Origin: JBPCMN01 sp013695115
GTDB lineage: Bacteria > Actinomycetota > Acidimicrobiia > IMCC26256 > JACDBD01
Direction: 5' to 3'
NCBI GenBank assembly: GCA_051002235.1
Contig: JBPCMN010000005.1
Span: 1 to 64,000, forward strand
Length of the DNA stretch: 64,000 bases
Part shown: positions 51,738-60,199 of the stretch, piece by piece
Position numbering within the stretch: position 1 is the first letter of the stretch
How the letters are laid out: each line of letters begins with the position of its first letter
The notes under the pieces: generated by a model
The model's database searches: none
Seen by the model: only the letters and a program-made list of their open reading frames with translations
Told to the model about the DNA's origin: nothing
Made by a program: the position numbers and the translations under genes

Positions 51738-52328
51738 GTGGCCGTTCCCTCATCGTCGGCGCCGAACGCGCTCGCCCGCAACCAGGCCGCCCGCCGCCGC
51801 CGGGTGCTCGACGCCGCCGTCCGCCTGGCCGAGCGGGGCGGGTTCGAAACCGTGCAGATGCGCGACGTCGCCGCCGAGGCCAACGTCGCCCTCGGGACGG
51901 TGTACCGCTACTTCACGTCGAAGGAGCGGTTGCTGCTCGAGGCGATGGTGGAGCAGGTCCGGGCGCTCGCGGGACGCGTCGAAGAGGAGCCGCCCGTCGG
52001 TGCGACCCCGGCCGAGCGGGTCGTCGACGTGCTCGCGCGGGCGACGGCTTCGCTCCAGCGCCACTCCGAGGTGACGGCGGCGATGGTGCGGGCGAACGGG
52101 TCGGCGCAACCGTCGGAGTCGGATTGTGTGCGCGCGGTCCGGGAGCTCATGACCGGCATCATCACCAGCGCCATCCACGAGGGGCCGCCGTCACCCCGCG
52201 ACCTCGCGGTCGCCCGCGTGCTCCAACAGGTGTGGCTGTCGGCGCTGATCGGCTGGGTCGGCGGGGTCGACGAGGCTCCCCGGGTCACCGCCGACCTCGA
52301 CAGCGCCGCGCATCTCCTCCTCGATTGA
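51738..52328 (+). CDS. KstR-like TetR family regulator
   Basis: A 196-residue TetR-type repressor. The DNA-binding part, RRRRVLDAAVRLAERGGFETVQMRDVAAEANVALGTVYRYFTSKERLL, closely follows mycobacterial KstR (written here only as recognisable stretches such as VQMRDVAAEANVALGTVYRYF). The ligand domain ends with RVTADLDSAAHLLLD, like the KstR end. KstR senses a steroid CoA ester and represses cholesterol genes. The neighbouring AACnnGTT site and the many steroid-type enzymes support a similar role. GTG start, no Shine-Dalgarno sequence. Confidence 0.85.
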   Translation: MAVPSSSAPNALARNQAARRRRVLDAAVRLAERGGFETVQMRDVAAEANVALGTVYRYFTSKERLLLEAMVEQVRALAGRVEEEPPVGATPAERVVDVLARATASLQRHSEVTAAMVRANGSAQPSESDCVRAVRELMTGIITSAIHEGPPSPRDLAVARVLQQVWLSALIGWVGGVDEAPRVTADLDSAAHLLLD

Positions 52329-52333
52329 TGCGA

Positions 52334-52358
52334 GCGGCACGACCCAACTGCGTGCCGC
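52334..52358. terminator. possible terminator hairpin after the TetR gene
   Basis: GCGGCACG (52334-52341) and CGTGCCGC (52351-52358) pair perfectly around a 9-nt loop, 5 nt after the stop. No T tract follows, so it may be a Rho-dependent or structural end, or part of the adjoining repeat. Confidence 0.45.
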
Positions 52359-52425
52359 GAACTTGGCGTCCGGGCGAGCGCCTGCGGCGCAGGTACCCGG
52401 CGCCGCAGCGAGCGAGGCAATAGGA
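52359..52425 (+). repeat. dispersed GC-rich hairpin element, type A (copy 7)
   Basis: ACTTGGCGTCCG and GGCGAGCGCC lead into a 12-bp stem with one mismatch, CTGCGGCGCAGG with CCGGCGCCGCAG (52382-52408, loop TAC), then AGCGAGCGAGGCAATAGGA and the GTG at 52426. Both borders match copy 6. GAGG of the border lies 9 nt before the start codon. Confidence 0.65.
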
Positions 52426-53574
52426 GTGGACCTTCGCGATTCGCCCGAGGCGGCCGCCTTCCGCACGGAAGCGCGCGCGTTCCTCGACGCGCACGCCCCC
52501 GAGGACGCCATCAACACCTACCGCGCCGATGTCGACGAGGAGATCGCGGTCGAGCGCTCGACCGCGTGGCAGCGCACCCTCCACGAGCACGGCTGGGCCG
52601 CGATCACGTGGCCGGAGGAAGCGGGCGGCCGCGGCCTGGGACCGGTCGAGCAGATCATCTGGAACCAGGAGCTGGCACGCGCCGGCGTCACCCAGTCGCT
52701 CTTCATGGTGGGCGTCGAGATGGTCGGGCCCACGCTGATTGTCCACGGCACGCCCGAGCAGAAGGAGCACCACCTCGAGCCCATCCTCAGCGGCGAGCAC
52801 GTGTGGTGCCAGCTCCTCAGCGAGCCCGGAGCCGGCTCCGACCTCGCCGGTCTCCACACCCGCGCTGTGCGCGACGGCGACGAGTGGGTGGTGAACGGCC
52901 AGAAGGTGTGGTCGTCGGGCGCCCACTACTCGCACTACGGGATCCTGCTCGCCCGCACCGACCCCGAGGTCCCCAAGCACCAGGGCATCACCTGCTTCGC
53001 CTGCCCGATGAGCGCGCCCGGCGTCGAGGCGCGGCCACTGCGCCAGATGACGGGCGGCGCCCACTTCAACGAGGTGTTCCTCACCGACGCCCGGATCCCC
53101 GACTCGCACCGCATCGGTCCCGTCAACGAGGGCTGGAACGTCGCCCGCACCCTGCTCGCCAACGAGCGGATGGCGCTCAGCGGCGCCGAAGGGGCGTTCT
53201 CCTTCGACGAGCTCGCCGCCGCCGTCCGTGCTCACCCCGACCGGGTCGACGCGATCGTGCGTGACCGTGTCGCCGGCCTCTACGCGAACGTCCGCACGCT
53301 CGACTTCCTGAACGCGCGGGTGATCACGAAGCTGGGACGGGGCGAGACGCCCACCGCGGAAGCGTCGATCATGAAGCTCAAGCTCGCCCGGATCGTCACC
53401 GATGGCGCCACCCTCGCCCTCGCGCTCCTCGGGCCCGCCGGCATGCTCGACGAGAACGGGGAGGCGCGTCGGTTCGTGGCCTGGCCCGCGATGCACATCG
53501 GCGGCGGGACCGACGAGGTGAACAAGAACATCGTGGCCGAGCGGGTGCTCGGCCTCCCGCGCGACCCGGCCTAG
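52426..53574 (+). CDS. acyl-CoA dehydrogenase
   Basis: A 382-residue dehydrogenase. CQLLSEPGAGSDLAGLHTRA, DEWVVNGQKVWSSGAHYSHY, TLLANERMALSG and HIGGGTDEVNKNIVAERVLGLP are present. The GTG at 52426 lies directly after the hairpin element and right before the first conserved residues. Translated with the exporter that follows without a gap (TAGATG). Like most dehydrogenases here it has Gly where the classical catalytic Glu would precede the GxxE motif. Confidence 0.92.
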   Translation: MDLRDSPEAAAFRTEARAFLDAHAPEDAINTYRADVDEEIAVERSTAWQRTLHEHGWAAITWPEEAGGRGLGPVEQIIWNQELARAGVTQSLFMVGVEMVGPTLIVHGTPEQKEHHLEPILSGEHVWCQLLSEPGAGSDLAGLHTRAVRDGDEWVVNGQKVWSSGAHYSHYGILLARTDPEVPKHQGITCFACPMSAPGVEARPLRQMTGGAHFNEVFLTDARIPDSHRIGPVNEGWNVARTLLANERMALSGAEGAFSFDELAAAVRAHPDRVDAIVRDRVAGLYANVRTLDFLNARVITKLGRGETPTAEASIMKLKLARIVTDGATLALALLGPAGMLDENGEARRFVAWPAMHIGGGTDEVNKNIVAERVLGLPRDPA

Positions 53575-55149
53575 ATGGCGACCGCCACCGCGCCGCGGTA
53601 CCCCCTCACCCACCGCCAGATCCAGACCGTGTTCGGCGGCCTGATGGCCGGCATGTTCCTCGCCGCCCTCGACCAGACGATCGTCGCCACCGCCCTCCCG
53701 ACGATCGTGGGCGAGTTCGGCGGGCTCGACCACATCTCGTGGGTCGCGTCGGCGTACCTCCTCACATCCACCGCGGTCATGCCGGTCGCGGGGAAGCTCA
53801 GCGACCTCTACGGCCGCTGTCAGCTCTTCCAGGCGTCGATCGTGGTGTTCCTGGTCGGATCGCTGCTCGCCGGCATCGCCCAGAGCATGGCCCAGCTCAT
53901 CGCGTTTCGCGCCCTCCAGGGCGCGGGCGCCGGCGGGCTGCTCGTCCTGACGTTCGCGATCGTCGGTGACGTCGTCGCCCCCCGCGAGCGCGGCCGCTAC
54001 CAGGGGTATGTGGCCTCGGTGTTCGCGGTGGCGAGCGTGGCCGGCCCGCTCCTCGGCGGGTTCTTCGTCGACCACCTCTCGTGGCGGTGGGTCTTCTACG
54101 TGAACCTCCCGGTCGGGCTGGTCGCGCTGGTCATCACGTCGTCGGCACTGCGCATGCCGGTGCGGCGGGAGGGTCACACGATCGACTACCTCGGCGCGGC
54201 CCTGCTCGTGGGCGCGATCACCAGCGTCATCCTGCTGACGGTGTGGGGAGGCAACGAGTACCCCTGGGGCTCGCCCACGATCGTCGGCCTTGGTGTCGCC
54301 GGCGCGATCCTCCTGGTGCTGTTCGTGCTCCAGGAGCAGCGGGCGGCCGAGCCGATCCTGCCGCTGCGCCTGTTCCGCAACTCCGTGTTCACGGTGTCGA
54401 CCGCCACCGCCTTCACCGTGGGGCTGGCGATGTTCGGCGCGATCCTGTTCCTCCCCCTGTACCTCCAGATCGTGAAGGGCTCGAGCGCCACCAACTCCGG
54501 GCTCTTGCTCCTCCCGATCATGGCGGGGATCCTCACCGGCTCGACGACCTGCGGACGGATCATCACCCGGGTGGGCCGTTACAAGCCGTTCCCGGTCGCG
54601 GGACTCGCGCTCATGACGATCGGGTTCGTGTGCTTCTCCCGCATGGACGCCTCGACGCCCGGAGCTCTTTCCGCCGTTTTCATGGTGCTGACCGGCGTCG
54701 GCATCGGCTTCGTCACCCCCGTCCTCGTGCTGGCCGTGCAGAACGCGGTCGACCAACGCGATCTCGGCGCGGCGACGTCGGCGGTCACGTTCCTGCGCAC
54801 GATGGGAGGCGCGTTCGGTGCCGCCGTGTTCGGCGCGGTGCTGAACGCCCGGCTCACCGTCGAGCTCGCGGCCCGCCTGTCACGCGACGCGCTCCGCGAC
54901 ATCGATCCCGCCCGCCTTCAAGGGAGCCCGGCGCAGATCCGGGCGCTGCCGCCCGACGTGCAGGACGGAGTGATCCGGGCGTTCGACGCGTCGCTCCAAA
55001 CCGTGTTCCTGGTCGCGGCCCTGATCGGGCTGGCCGCGTTCGTGCTGATCTGGTGGCTACGCGAGCTCCCGCTCCAACAGCGGGATGACTTGGGCGACGT
55101 CAGGGCCGACGGGGTGGTCGAGTCCCTGGGCTCGGAAGCCCACCTCTAA
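53575..55149 (+). CDS. DHA2-family MFS multidrug exporter (EmrB/QacA type)
   Basis: A 524-residue proton-driven exporter with 14 predicted helices. MAGMFLAALDQTIVATALPTI is motif D1 of the family, GKLSDLYGRCQLF motif A, and RALQGAGAGGLLVLTFAIVGDVV motif B (each quoted in part). FVTPVLVLAVQNAV lies in the second half. It may remove toxic hydrophobic compounds met during degradation. It starts immediately after the dehydrogenase stop. Confidence 0.93.
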   Translation: MATATAPRYPLTHRQIQTVFGGLMAGMFLAALDQTIVATALPTIVGEFGGLDHISWVASAYLLTSTAVMPVAGKLSDLYGRCQLFQASIVVFLVGSLLAGIAQSMAQLIAFRALQGAGAGGLLVLTFAIVGDVVAPRERGRYQGYVASVFAVASVAGPLLGGFFVDHLSWRWVFYVNLPVGLVALVITSSALRMPVRREGHTIDYLGAALLVGAITSVILLTVWGGNEYPWGSPTIVGLGVAGAILLVLFVLQEQRAAEPILPLRLFRNSVFTVSTATAFTVGLAMFGAILFLPLYLQIVKGSSATNSGLLLLPIMAGILTGSTTCGRIITRVGRYKPFPVAGLALMTIGFVCFSRMDASTPGALSAVFMVLTGVGIGFVTPVLVLAVQNAVDQRDLGAATSAVTFLRTMGGAFGAAVFGAVLNARLTVELAARLSRDALRDIDPARLQGSPAQIRALPPDVQDGVIRAFDASLQTVFLVAALIGLAAFVLIWWLRELPLQQRDDLGDVRADGVVESLGSEAHL

Positions 55150-55162
55150 CCAGGGGGCTCGC

Positions 55163-55942
55163 TCAGGGGAGGATCTCGACCGGCGTGCCCAGCGGTAGGA
55201 GCTGGGTGAGTCGGGTGATGCTGTCATTGCTGATGCGCATGCACCCGCTGGTCACGCTCTTTCCGAGGACCGACGCGTCGTTGTTGCCGTGGATTCCCAG
55301 TTCACCGTCGCCGCCGTTGAAGGTTGTGAGCACGTCCGAGTGTCCCGACAGCCCGTAGGCGAAGGGCCCATACACACTCCCAGGGGCCGTCGACTGGAGG
55401 AGGACCCGGATGTAGTACTTGCCCGGTGGCGTCGGCGTCGCCGGCTTCCCGACCGCGGCGGGCTCCTGGACGATCACCGTCTCGCCGTCGTAGACGGTGA
55501 TCTGGTGGGCGGCCAGCTGCACCGTGATGTGGTAGCGGGTGTTCGTGAGCATGAAGTCGGCCGCCCGGGCCCAGCCGGTCGTGCCGTTGGGCCGTTCGGG
55601 GAGGAGTACCCGGATCCAGCCGTCGTCCCGCTGCTCCTCGACCAGGAACACCAACGGCACCGTCGGCTCTGCCGGGTCGTCGTTCACGTGCCACGGGTTC
55701 TGGTACGAGCGCGAGGGGGCCGGCGCTTCGGGCGCGTCGAACACTTGGACCTCGGGGACCGACGCCTCGGCGATCGTGCTCGTGAACGGCGGTAGCGTCG
55801 TGGTCGTCGGCGCGGTCGTCGGCGCGGCCGTCTTGTCCGGCTTGGACCGGGCCTTCGGGCGCTGGTCGTCGCTCCCGCAGCCGGCGACGAGTGTCGCGAC
55901 CGCGAATGAGCAGACCAGCAGAACGGGGGGGCGGAAGCGCAT
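55163..55942 (-). CDS. L,D-transpeptidase (YkuD) lipoprotein
   Basis: A 259-residue cell-wall enzyme. Lipobox LVAGC with Cys22, then a Thr/Pro-rich spacer, an SH3-like region (WIRVLLPERPNGTTGWARAADF) and the YkuD domain from about residue 133. The catalytic motif is GIHGNNDASVLGKSVTSGCMRISN with His and the nucleophilic Cys (in SGCMR). It makes 3-3 cross-links or anchors proteins to peptidoglycan. The ATG is 8 nt after TACACT. Confidence 0.93.
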   Translation of the reverse strand: MRFRPPVLLVCSFAVATLVAGCGSDDQRPKARSKPDKTAAPTTAPTTTTLPPFTSTIAEASVPEVQVFDAPEAPAPSRSYQNPWHVNDDPAEPTVPLVFLVEEQRDDGWIRVLLPERPNGTTGWARAADFMLTNTRYHITVQLAAHQITVYDGETVIVQEPAAVGKPATPTPPGKYYIRVLLQSTAPGSVYGPFAYGLSGHSDVLTTFNGGDGELGIHGNNDASVLGKSVTSGCMRISNDSITRLTQLLPLGTPVEILP

Positions 55943-55950
55943 CGCCTCTC

Positions 55951-55956
55951 AGTGTA
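55951..55956 (-). promoter_or_regulatory. -10 box for a leaderless mRNA
   Basis: TACACT on the minus strand lies 8 nt before ATG 55942. Confidence 0.5.
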
Positions 55957-55994
55957 GTGGCCGGGGGCTGGCCGCTGCGGTCGGCCCCGTCCGT

Positions 55995-56000
55995 TACCGT
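55995..56000 (+). promoter_or_regulatory. -10 box for a leaderless mRNA
   Basis: TACCGT lies 7 nt before GTG 56008. Confidence 0.5.
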
Positions 56001-56007
56001 CCCCGGC

Positions 56008-56649
56008 GTGCCCGCCACCCGCCGCCAGCTCGCCGATGCGTCGGCCGAGCTCGCCCGGCGCCACCGGCAGTTCCGAGCGGTGGTCAAGAGCGCCGGCCCG
56101 GCCGACCTTCGCCGGGGCCGGCCCCGCCGGGAGCACTTCGCCGAGCTGGCGCGGATGATCCTCTACCAGCAGCTCGCCGGCCGGGCCGCCGCCGCCATTC
56201 ACGGCCGCTTCGTCGCCCTGTTCGAGGATGAGCGACCTACTCCGGAGGCGGTGCTCGTGCTGCCGGTCGACTCGCTGCGGGCGGTCGGGCTCTCGGGGAG
56301 CAAAGCGGCGTCGGTTCGTGATCTGGCCACCAAGATCCTCGACGGTGAGGTGTTGCTCGACCGGATCGGCCGGTTGTCCGACGACGAGATCGTGCGGGAG
56401 CTCACGCTCGTGCGGGGGATCGGTCGTTGGACCGCGGAGATGTTCCTGATGTTCCAGCTCGGCCGGATCGACGTGTGGCCGGTCGACGACTACGGCGTGC
56501 GCAAGGGATACGCGTTGCTCTTCGGCCACGACGAGCTGCCGACACCGAAGGTGCTCATGGAGTTGGGCGAGCCGTTCCGGCCCTACCGCAGCGTCGCCGC
56601 CTGGTACTGCTGGCGCGCCGCCGACACGGTGGTGCCCGACGGCAAGTAG
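56008..56649 (+). CDS. AlkA-like DNA-3-methyladenine glycosylase (HhH-GPD)
   Basis: A 213-residue base-excision repair enzyme. ILYQQLAGRAAAAIHGRF opens the helical domain; the helix-hairpin-helix is LVRGIGRWTAEMFLMF and the catalytic Asp lies in VWPVDDYGVRKG. It would remove alkylated bases from DNA. It lacks the N-terminal TBP-like domain of E. coli AlkA, as many actinobacterial forms do. The GTG start is supported by the -10 box. Confidence 0.9.
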   Translation: MPATRRQLADASAELARRHRQFRAVVKSAGPADLRRGRPRREHFAELARMILYQQLAGRAAAAIHGRFVALFEDERPTPEAVLVLPVDSLRAVGLSGSKAASVRDLATKILDGEVLLDRIGRLSDDEIVRELTLVRGIGRWTAEMFLMFQLGRIDVWPVDDYGVRKGYALLFGHDELPTPKVLMELGEPFRPYRSVAAWYCWRAADTVVPDGK

Positions 56650-56739
56650 CTTCCCTTCCCGCTCTCGGCGCCTCCGGCGCCGGGTCGCTCGGGCCCCGGT
56701 TCGGGCGGCGCAGGATACCTGCGCCGCTGTTCCTCGCCT
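56650..56739 (-). repeat. dispersed GC-rich hairpin element, type A (copy 8, inverted)
   Basis: A perfect 10-bp stem, GCGGCGCAGG with CCTGCGCCGC (56705-56727), loop ATA, equals the TAT-loop form on the other strand. A GGCGCC-rich inverted repeat lies near 56668-56682 and GTCGCTCGGGC resembles a decayed border. It separates convergent genes and may stop both. Confidence 0.5.
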
Positions 56740-57282
56740 CTACGTCGCCCGTGCCTGCGCGTAGTGCTCCTGCATGAGCCGGGTGTGCACCGCCAGCGTG
56801 GGGAGGCCGAGGCGCTGGCGCCGGTCGTCGACGCCGGCGGGCTCCTCGATCGGCCACGGCTTCACCGTGGTGCCGTCGTCGCTGTCGACGAACTGCGTCC
56901 CGAACCGCTGGTCGCGGCCGTCGGCCATCCGGACGCGGTCGAGGAGGTAGGCGTAGTGCGCCGCCGGTGCATCGTGGAGGTCGACCGCGATCTCGAGCAA
57001 CTCGAGGCAGCGGCGTTGCAATCCGGGATCGGCCATGGCGTGCTGGGCCAGCAGCCAGGCGGCGTGGGCACCGTCGTCGCCGACCAGCGAGATCCCGGGC
57101 CAGCGTTCGTAGTCGTCGAGGATCTCCCACAGGCGGGCGGCGTGGGGTTCGTCGACGGCGCGCAGCGCGTCCCACTGATCGGGGTCGCTCAGGCCACCGT
57201 TCGCCGCCAGCGTCTCGCGGGCGTGCTGGTCCTCGCGTGCCATGCCGACAAGCTCCTGGCGTAACGAGTCGTCGATTGGCAT
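56740..57282 (-). CDS. DUF6624 family protein
   Basis: A 180-residue soluble protein. WPGISLVGDDGAHAAWLLAQHA, CLELLEIAV and YAYLLDRVRMADGRDQRFGTQFV match the DUF6624 pattern; function unknown. ATG 57282 is chosen because TATCCT lies 7 nt upstream on its strand. Confidence 0.82.
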   Translation of the reverse strand: MPIDDSLRQELVGMAREDQHARETLAANGGLSDPDQWDALRAVDEPHAARLWEILDDYERWPGISLVGDDGAHAAWLLAQHAMADPGLQRRCLELLEIAVDLHDAPAAHYAYLLDRVRMADGRDQRFGTQFVDSDDGTTVKPWPIEEPAGVDDRRQRLGLPTLAVHTRLMQEHYAQARAT

Positions 57283-57289
57283 CACTGCG

Positions 57290-57295
57290 AGGATA
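57290..57295 (-). promoter_or_regulatory. -10 box for a leaderless mRNA
   Basis: TATCCT on the minus strand lies 7 nt before ATG 57282. Confidence 0.5.
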
Positions 57296-57300
57296 CCCCC

Positions 57301-57966
57301 ATGAGCTTCTGGACGAGTCGGCTGATGCGCGAGCTCCGTCCCGGCGTTGCCGCCACCCTCTCGCAGACCGAGCCCTACCTGCGGGCGTGGGCGGAGGCCA
57401 ACGAGCGAGCGCGCGCCGCCACCGGCCCGCTGTGGGTCGCGCTGGGCGACTCGACCGCCCAGGGTATCGGGGCGAGCGCGTACGACCGTGGGTACGTCGG
57501 GCAGCTTCGGGGGCGCCTCGAGGCGCGCGACGGCCGCGACTGGCGCGTGATCAACCTGTCGCGGACCGGTTCACGCATCCGTGACGTCGTCGCCGAGCAG
57601 CTTCCGGGGCTCGCGTCGCTCGCAACGGAGGCCGAGCTGGTGACCTGCGCCGCCGGGGCCAACGATCTCCTCAGCCTGTGGTTCCGTCCCGTGCCCGACC
57701 AACTCCGCGCGCTCATGTCGGGACTCCCCCCGGGAGCAGTCATCGCGACGTTGCCGCGGGGCCTCGGGCGGCGCCGCGCCCGCCGGCTCAACGACATCAT
57801 CTGTACCGAGGCGCCGCTCAGACGGCTCCGGATCGCCGACGTGTGCGCGCACACCGGACCACCATGGAAGGGCAAGTTCGCTTCCGACGACTTCCATCCG
57901 AACGAGATCGGATACCGCGACTGGTGCGACGCGTTCGCCGAGGCCGTCGGGGTGCCCGTTGCTTAG
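57301..57966 (+). CDS. SGNH/GDSL-type esterase
   Basis: A 221-residue SGNH hydrolase: block I VALGDSTAQGIGAS (Ser51), block III AGANDLL and block V DDFHPNEIGY with the catalytic Asp and His near residues 196 and 199. No signal peptide, so a cytosolic lipase or esterase. Substrate unknown. Its TAG stop forms part of the -10 box of the next gene. Confidence 0.9.
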   Translation: MSFWTSRLMRELRPGVAATLSQTEPYLRAWAEANERARAATGPLWVALGDSTAQGIGASAYDRGYVGQLRGRLEARDGRDWRVINLSRTGSRIRDVVAEQLPGLASLATEAELVTCAAGANDLLSLWFRPVPDQLRALMSGLPPGAVIATLPRGLGRRRARRLNDIICTEAPLRRLRIADVCAHTGPPWKGKFASDDFHPNEIGYRDWCDAFAEAVGVPVA

Positions 57967-57969
57967 GCT
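57964..57969 (+). promoter_or_regulatory. -10 box overlapping the upstream stop codon
   Basis: TAGGCT lies 9 nt before ATG 57979; TAG is also the esterase stop. Confidence 0.45.
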
Positions 57970-57978
57970 GACCGCGGC

Positions 57979-59085
57979 ATGAACGCCTCCGACTACGAGG
58001 CCGCCGGCCTCTACTTCCCCGATGCCCCGAACGCCGCCGACCGCCTGGCGCTGCTCGAGTGGCTGACCGAGCAGGGCGTGACCCTGGAGCAGATGACGGA
58101 TGCCCACTCGATCTACGGATTGACCGCCCTCGCCGGCGATGCAGTCATCCGCCCGGGCGAACGCCTCACGCTCGCCGAGGTCGCCGAGAAAGCTGCGCTG
58201 TCGATCGACGAAGTCGAGCACATCCGCCGGGCCGTCGGCTTTCCCGCCGCCGAGCCCGGGGATCGGATCTTCCGCCCCGAAGACGCCGCGACATTCGCGG
58301 CGTTCAAGTTCGCCGCTCAGGTGCTCGGCGACGAGCCGATCCTCGAGTTCAGCCGGGTGATGGGCTCGTCCCTGGCTCGCGTAGCCGAGTCGGCGATCTG
58401 GCTCTTCCTCGGGAACGTCGAGGCCCCACTCTCGACCGCCAAGGCGGGCGAGCTGGCCCTGGCCAAGGCGAACCTCGAGGCGACGTCGTTGCTGGCGGTC
58501 GTGCCCCAGGTGATGGACGCGATCTTCCGCTTCCACGTGCAGGAGGCCGTCCGCCGCTCCCGTGAGGCGCGCGTCGGGGTCAGCGGCTTCGACACCGGCC
58601 GCCTCGGCGTCGGCTTCATCGACCTCGTCGGGTTCACGTCGGTCTCGCATCAGCTCTCGAGTCGGGAGCTTGCCCGTCTCGTGGCCGAGTTCGAGGGCGC
58701 CGCGTACGACGTCGTGACCGCGCACGACGGGCGGGTCGTGAAGCTCATCGGCGACGAAGTCATGTTCGTGGCCGTCGACCCGGTCGCCGTCGCCGAGATC
58801 TCGCTGACGCTCGTCGAACGCTACGCGACCAATGCGAACGTCACCCCCCGTGGCGGCCTCGCGGTCGGGGAGCTGCTGACGCGGGGTGGGGACTACTACG
58901 GGCCGGTCGTGAACCTCGCCTCGCGCGTCGGTGACCTCGCGGTCCCGAACGAGCTCCTCGTCACCGGCGACCTGCGCTCCGAGGTATGCAAGGCAACGGA
59001 GGCCTACGCCTTCGACCCGGCAGGCCGCCGCTCGCTCAAGGGCTTCGACGAACCGGTCGAGTTGTTCTCCCTGTCGAGGGCGTGA
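57979..59085 (+). CDS. class III adenylate/guanylate cyclase, Rv1264-like
   Basis: A 368-residue soluble cyclase. Residues 1-190 form a helical N-terminal domain laid out like the autoinhibitory, pH-sensing part of mycobacterial Rv1264 (ADRLALLEWLTEQGVTLEQM near the start). The catalytic domain has metal Asp215 (GFIDLVGFT) and Asp259 (KLIGDEVMF), base-recognising Lys255, and transition-state Asn and Arg in VVNLASR. It should make cAMP as a homodimer. A second, related gene follows with a one-base overlap. Confidence 0.92.
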   Translation: MNASDYEAAGLYFPDAPNAADRLALLEWLTEQGVTLEQMTDAHSIYGLTALAGDAVIRPGERLTLAEVAEKAALSIDEVEHIRRAVGFPAAEPGDRIFRPEDAATFAAFKFAAQVLGDEPILEFSRVMGSSLARVAESAIWLFLGNVEAPLSTAKAGELALAKANLEATSLLAVVPQVMDAIFRFHVQEAVRRSREARVGVSGFDTGRLGVGFIDLVGFTSVSHQLSSRELARLVAEFEGAAYDVVTAHDGRVVKLIGDEVMFVAVDPVAVAEISLTLVERYATNANVTPRGGLAVGELLTRGGDYYGPVVNLASRVGDLAVPNELLVTGDLRSEVCKATEAYAFDPAGRRSLKGFDEPVELFSLSRA

Positions 59086-60199
59086 TGGACACCGCCGACT
59101 ACCAGCGCGCCGGGCTGTACGACCCCGAGGCCGAGAACGCCGCCGACCGACTGGCCCTGCTCGAGTTCCTCGCTGCCAATGGCGTGACGCTCGAGCAGAT
59201 GATCGACGCCGATGCCCACGGGACCCTCGCCGGGGTGGCGTCCAATCAGAACATGCTCATGCAGGGCAAGCTCCTCTCGTTGCGGGAGGTCGCCGCCCGT
59301 GCCGACATGACCCTCGAGGACGCCGACGAGGGGTGGCGGGCGGTGGGACTTGGCGCGGTCGCCCCCGACGAACCGAGGTTCGTCGAAGGGGACATCGCAA
59401 CGTTCGTGAACTACCGGCTCGCGTGCGAGGTCTTCGGCCGGGAGGCGACCCTCCAGTTCACCCGGGTGGCGGCGTCGTCGATGGCGCGGCTCGCCGAAGC
59501 GGGCATGGCGTCTTTCGTGAGCGAGCTCGAGCGGCCGCTGTCCGAAGCCCAGGCGACCGAAGTCGAGATCGCCCGGACGATGCAGGCAGGCAGCCTCATC
59601 GCCGCCGGCGTGCCAACCGTGCTCGAGACGTTCTACTGGCACCACGGCAGGCGGCGATCGAGCGGTTCCAGGTCGCACGTACGGGCGTTGCCGGCTTCGA
59701 CAGCGTCCGGCTCGCGGTGGGCTTCGTCGACCTCGTCGGCTTCACGCCGCTCGCCCTTCAGCTCGCCGACCAGGAGCTCAGCCGGACCATCGCCGACTTT
59801 GAAAGCCGCGCATTCGACGCCGTGACGACAGGAGGCGGCCAGATCGTGAAGCTGATCGGCGACGAGGTGATGTTCACCGCCCTCGACGCACCCAGCGCGT
59901 GCGGGATCGCGCTGACGCTGTTCGAGACGCTCGGTGAGCACCAGGCGGTCACGCCCCGCGGTGGGCTCGCGATCGGCGAGCTCATCACCCGGGCCGGCGA
60001 CTACTACGGGCCCGTAGTCAACCTTGCCTCGCGCATCGGCGATCAGGCCGTGCCCGGCGAGATCCTCGTCAGCACCGACCTGCGCGACGAGGTCGTGAAG
60101 GCCGACGTTCGTGGGTTCCGCTTCAGTCCCGCGGGTCGCCGGATGCTGAAGGGCTTCGACGAACCGGTCGAGGTTTCCTCGCTCACCCGGGCGGGCTAA
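59085..60199 (+). pseudogene. second class III cyclase, broken by one frameshift
   Basis: A tandem paralogue of the preceding cyclase. From ATG 59085 the N-terminal domain (ADRLALLEFLAANGVTLEQM) reads to about 59645 (FYWHH), then the frame is lost; the catalytic domain continues two bases on from 59648 (QAAIERFQVARTGVAGFD) to the stop. With the frame joined it is about 371 residues and has all catalytic residues (GFVDLVGFT, KLIGDEVMF, VVNLASR). Conservation after the break argues for a recent event or an assembly error. Confidence 0.8.

Noticed and set aside
52285..54756. 823-residue minus-strand open frame
   Set aside because: It covers two well-supported plus-strand genes in antisense and has shadow composition (His, Asp, Arg, Glu).
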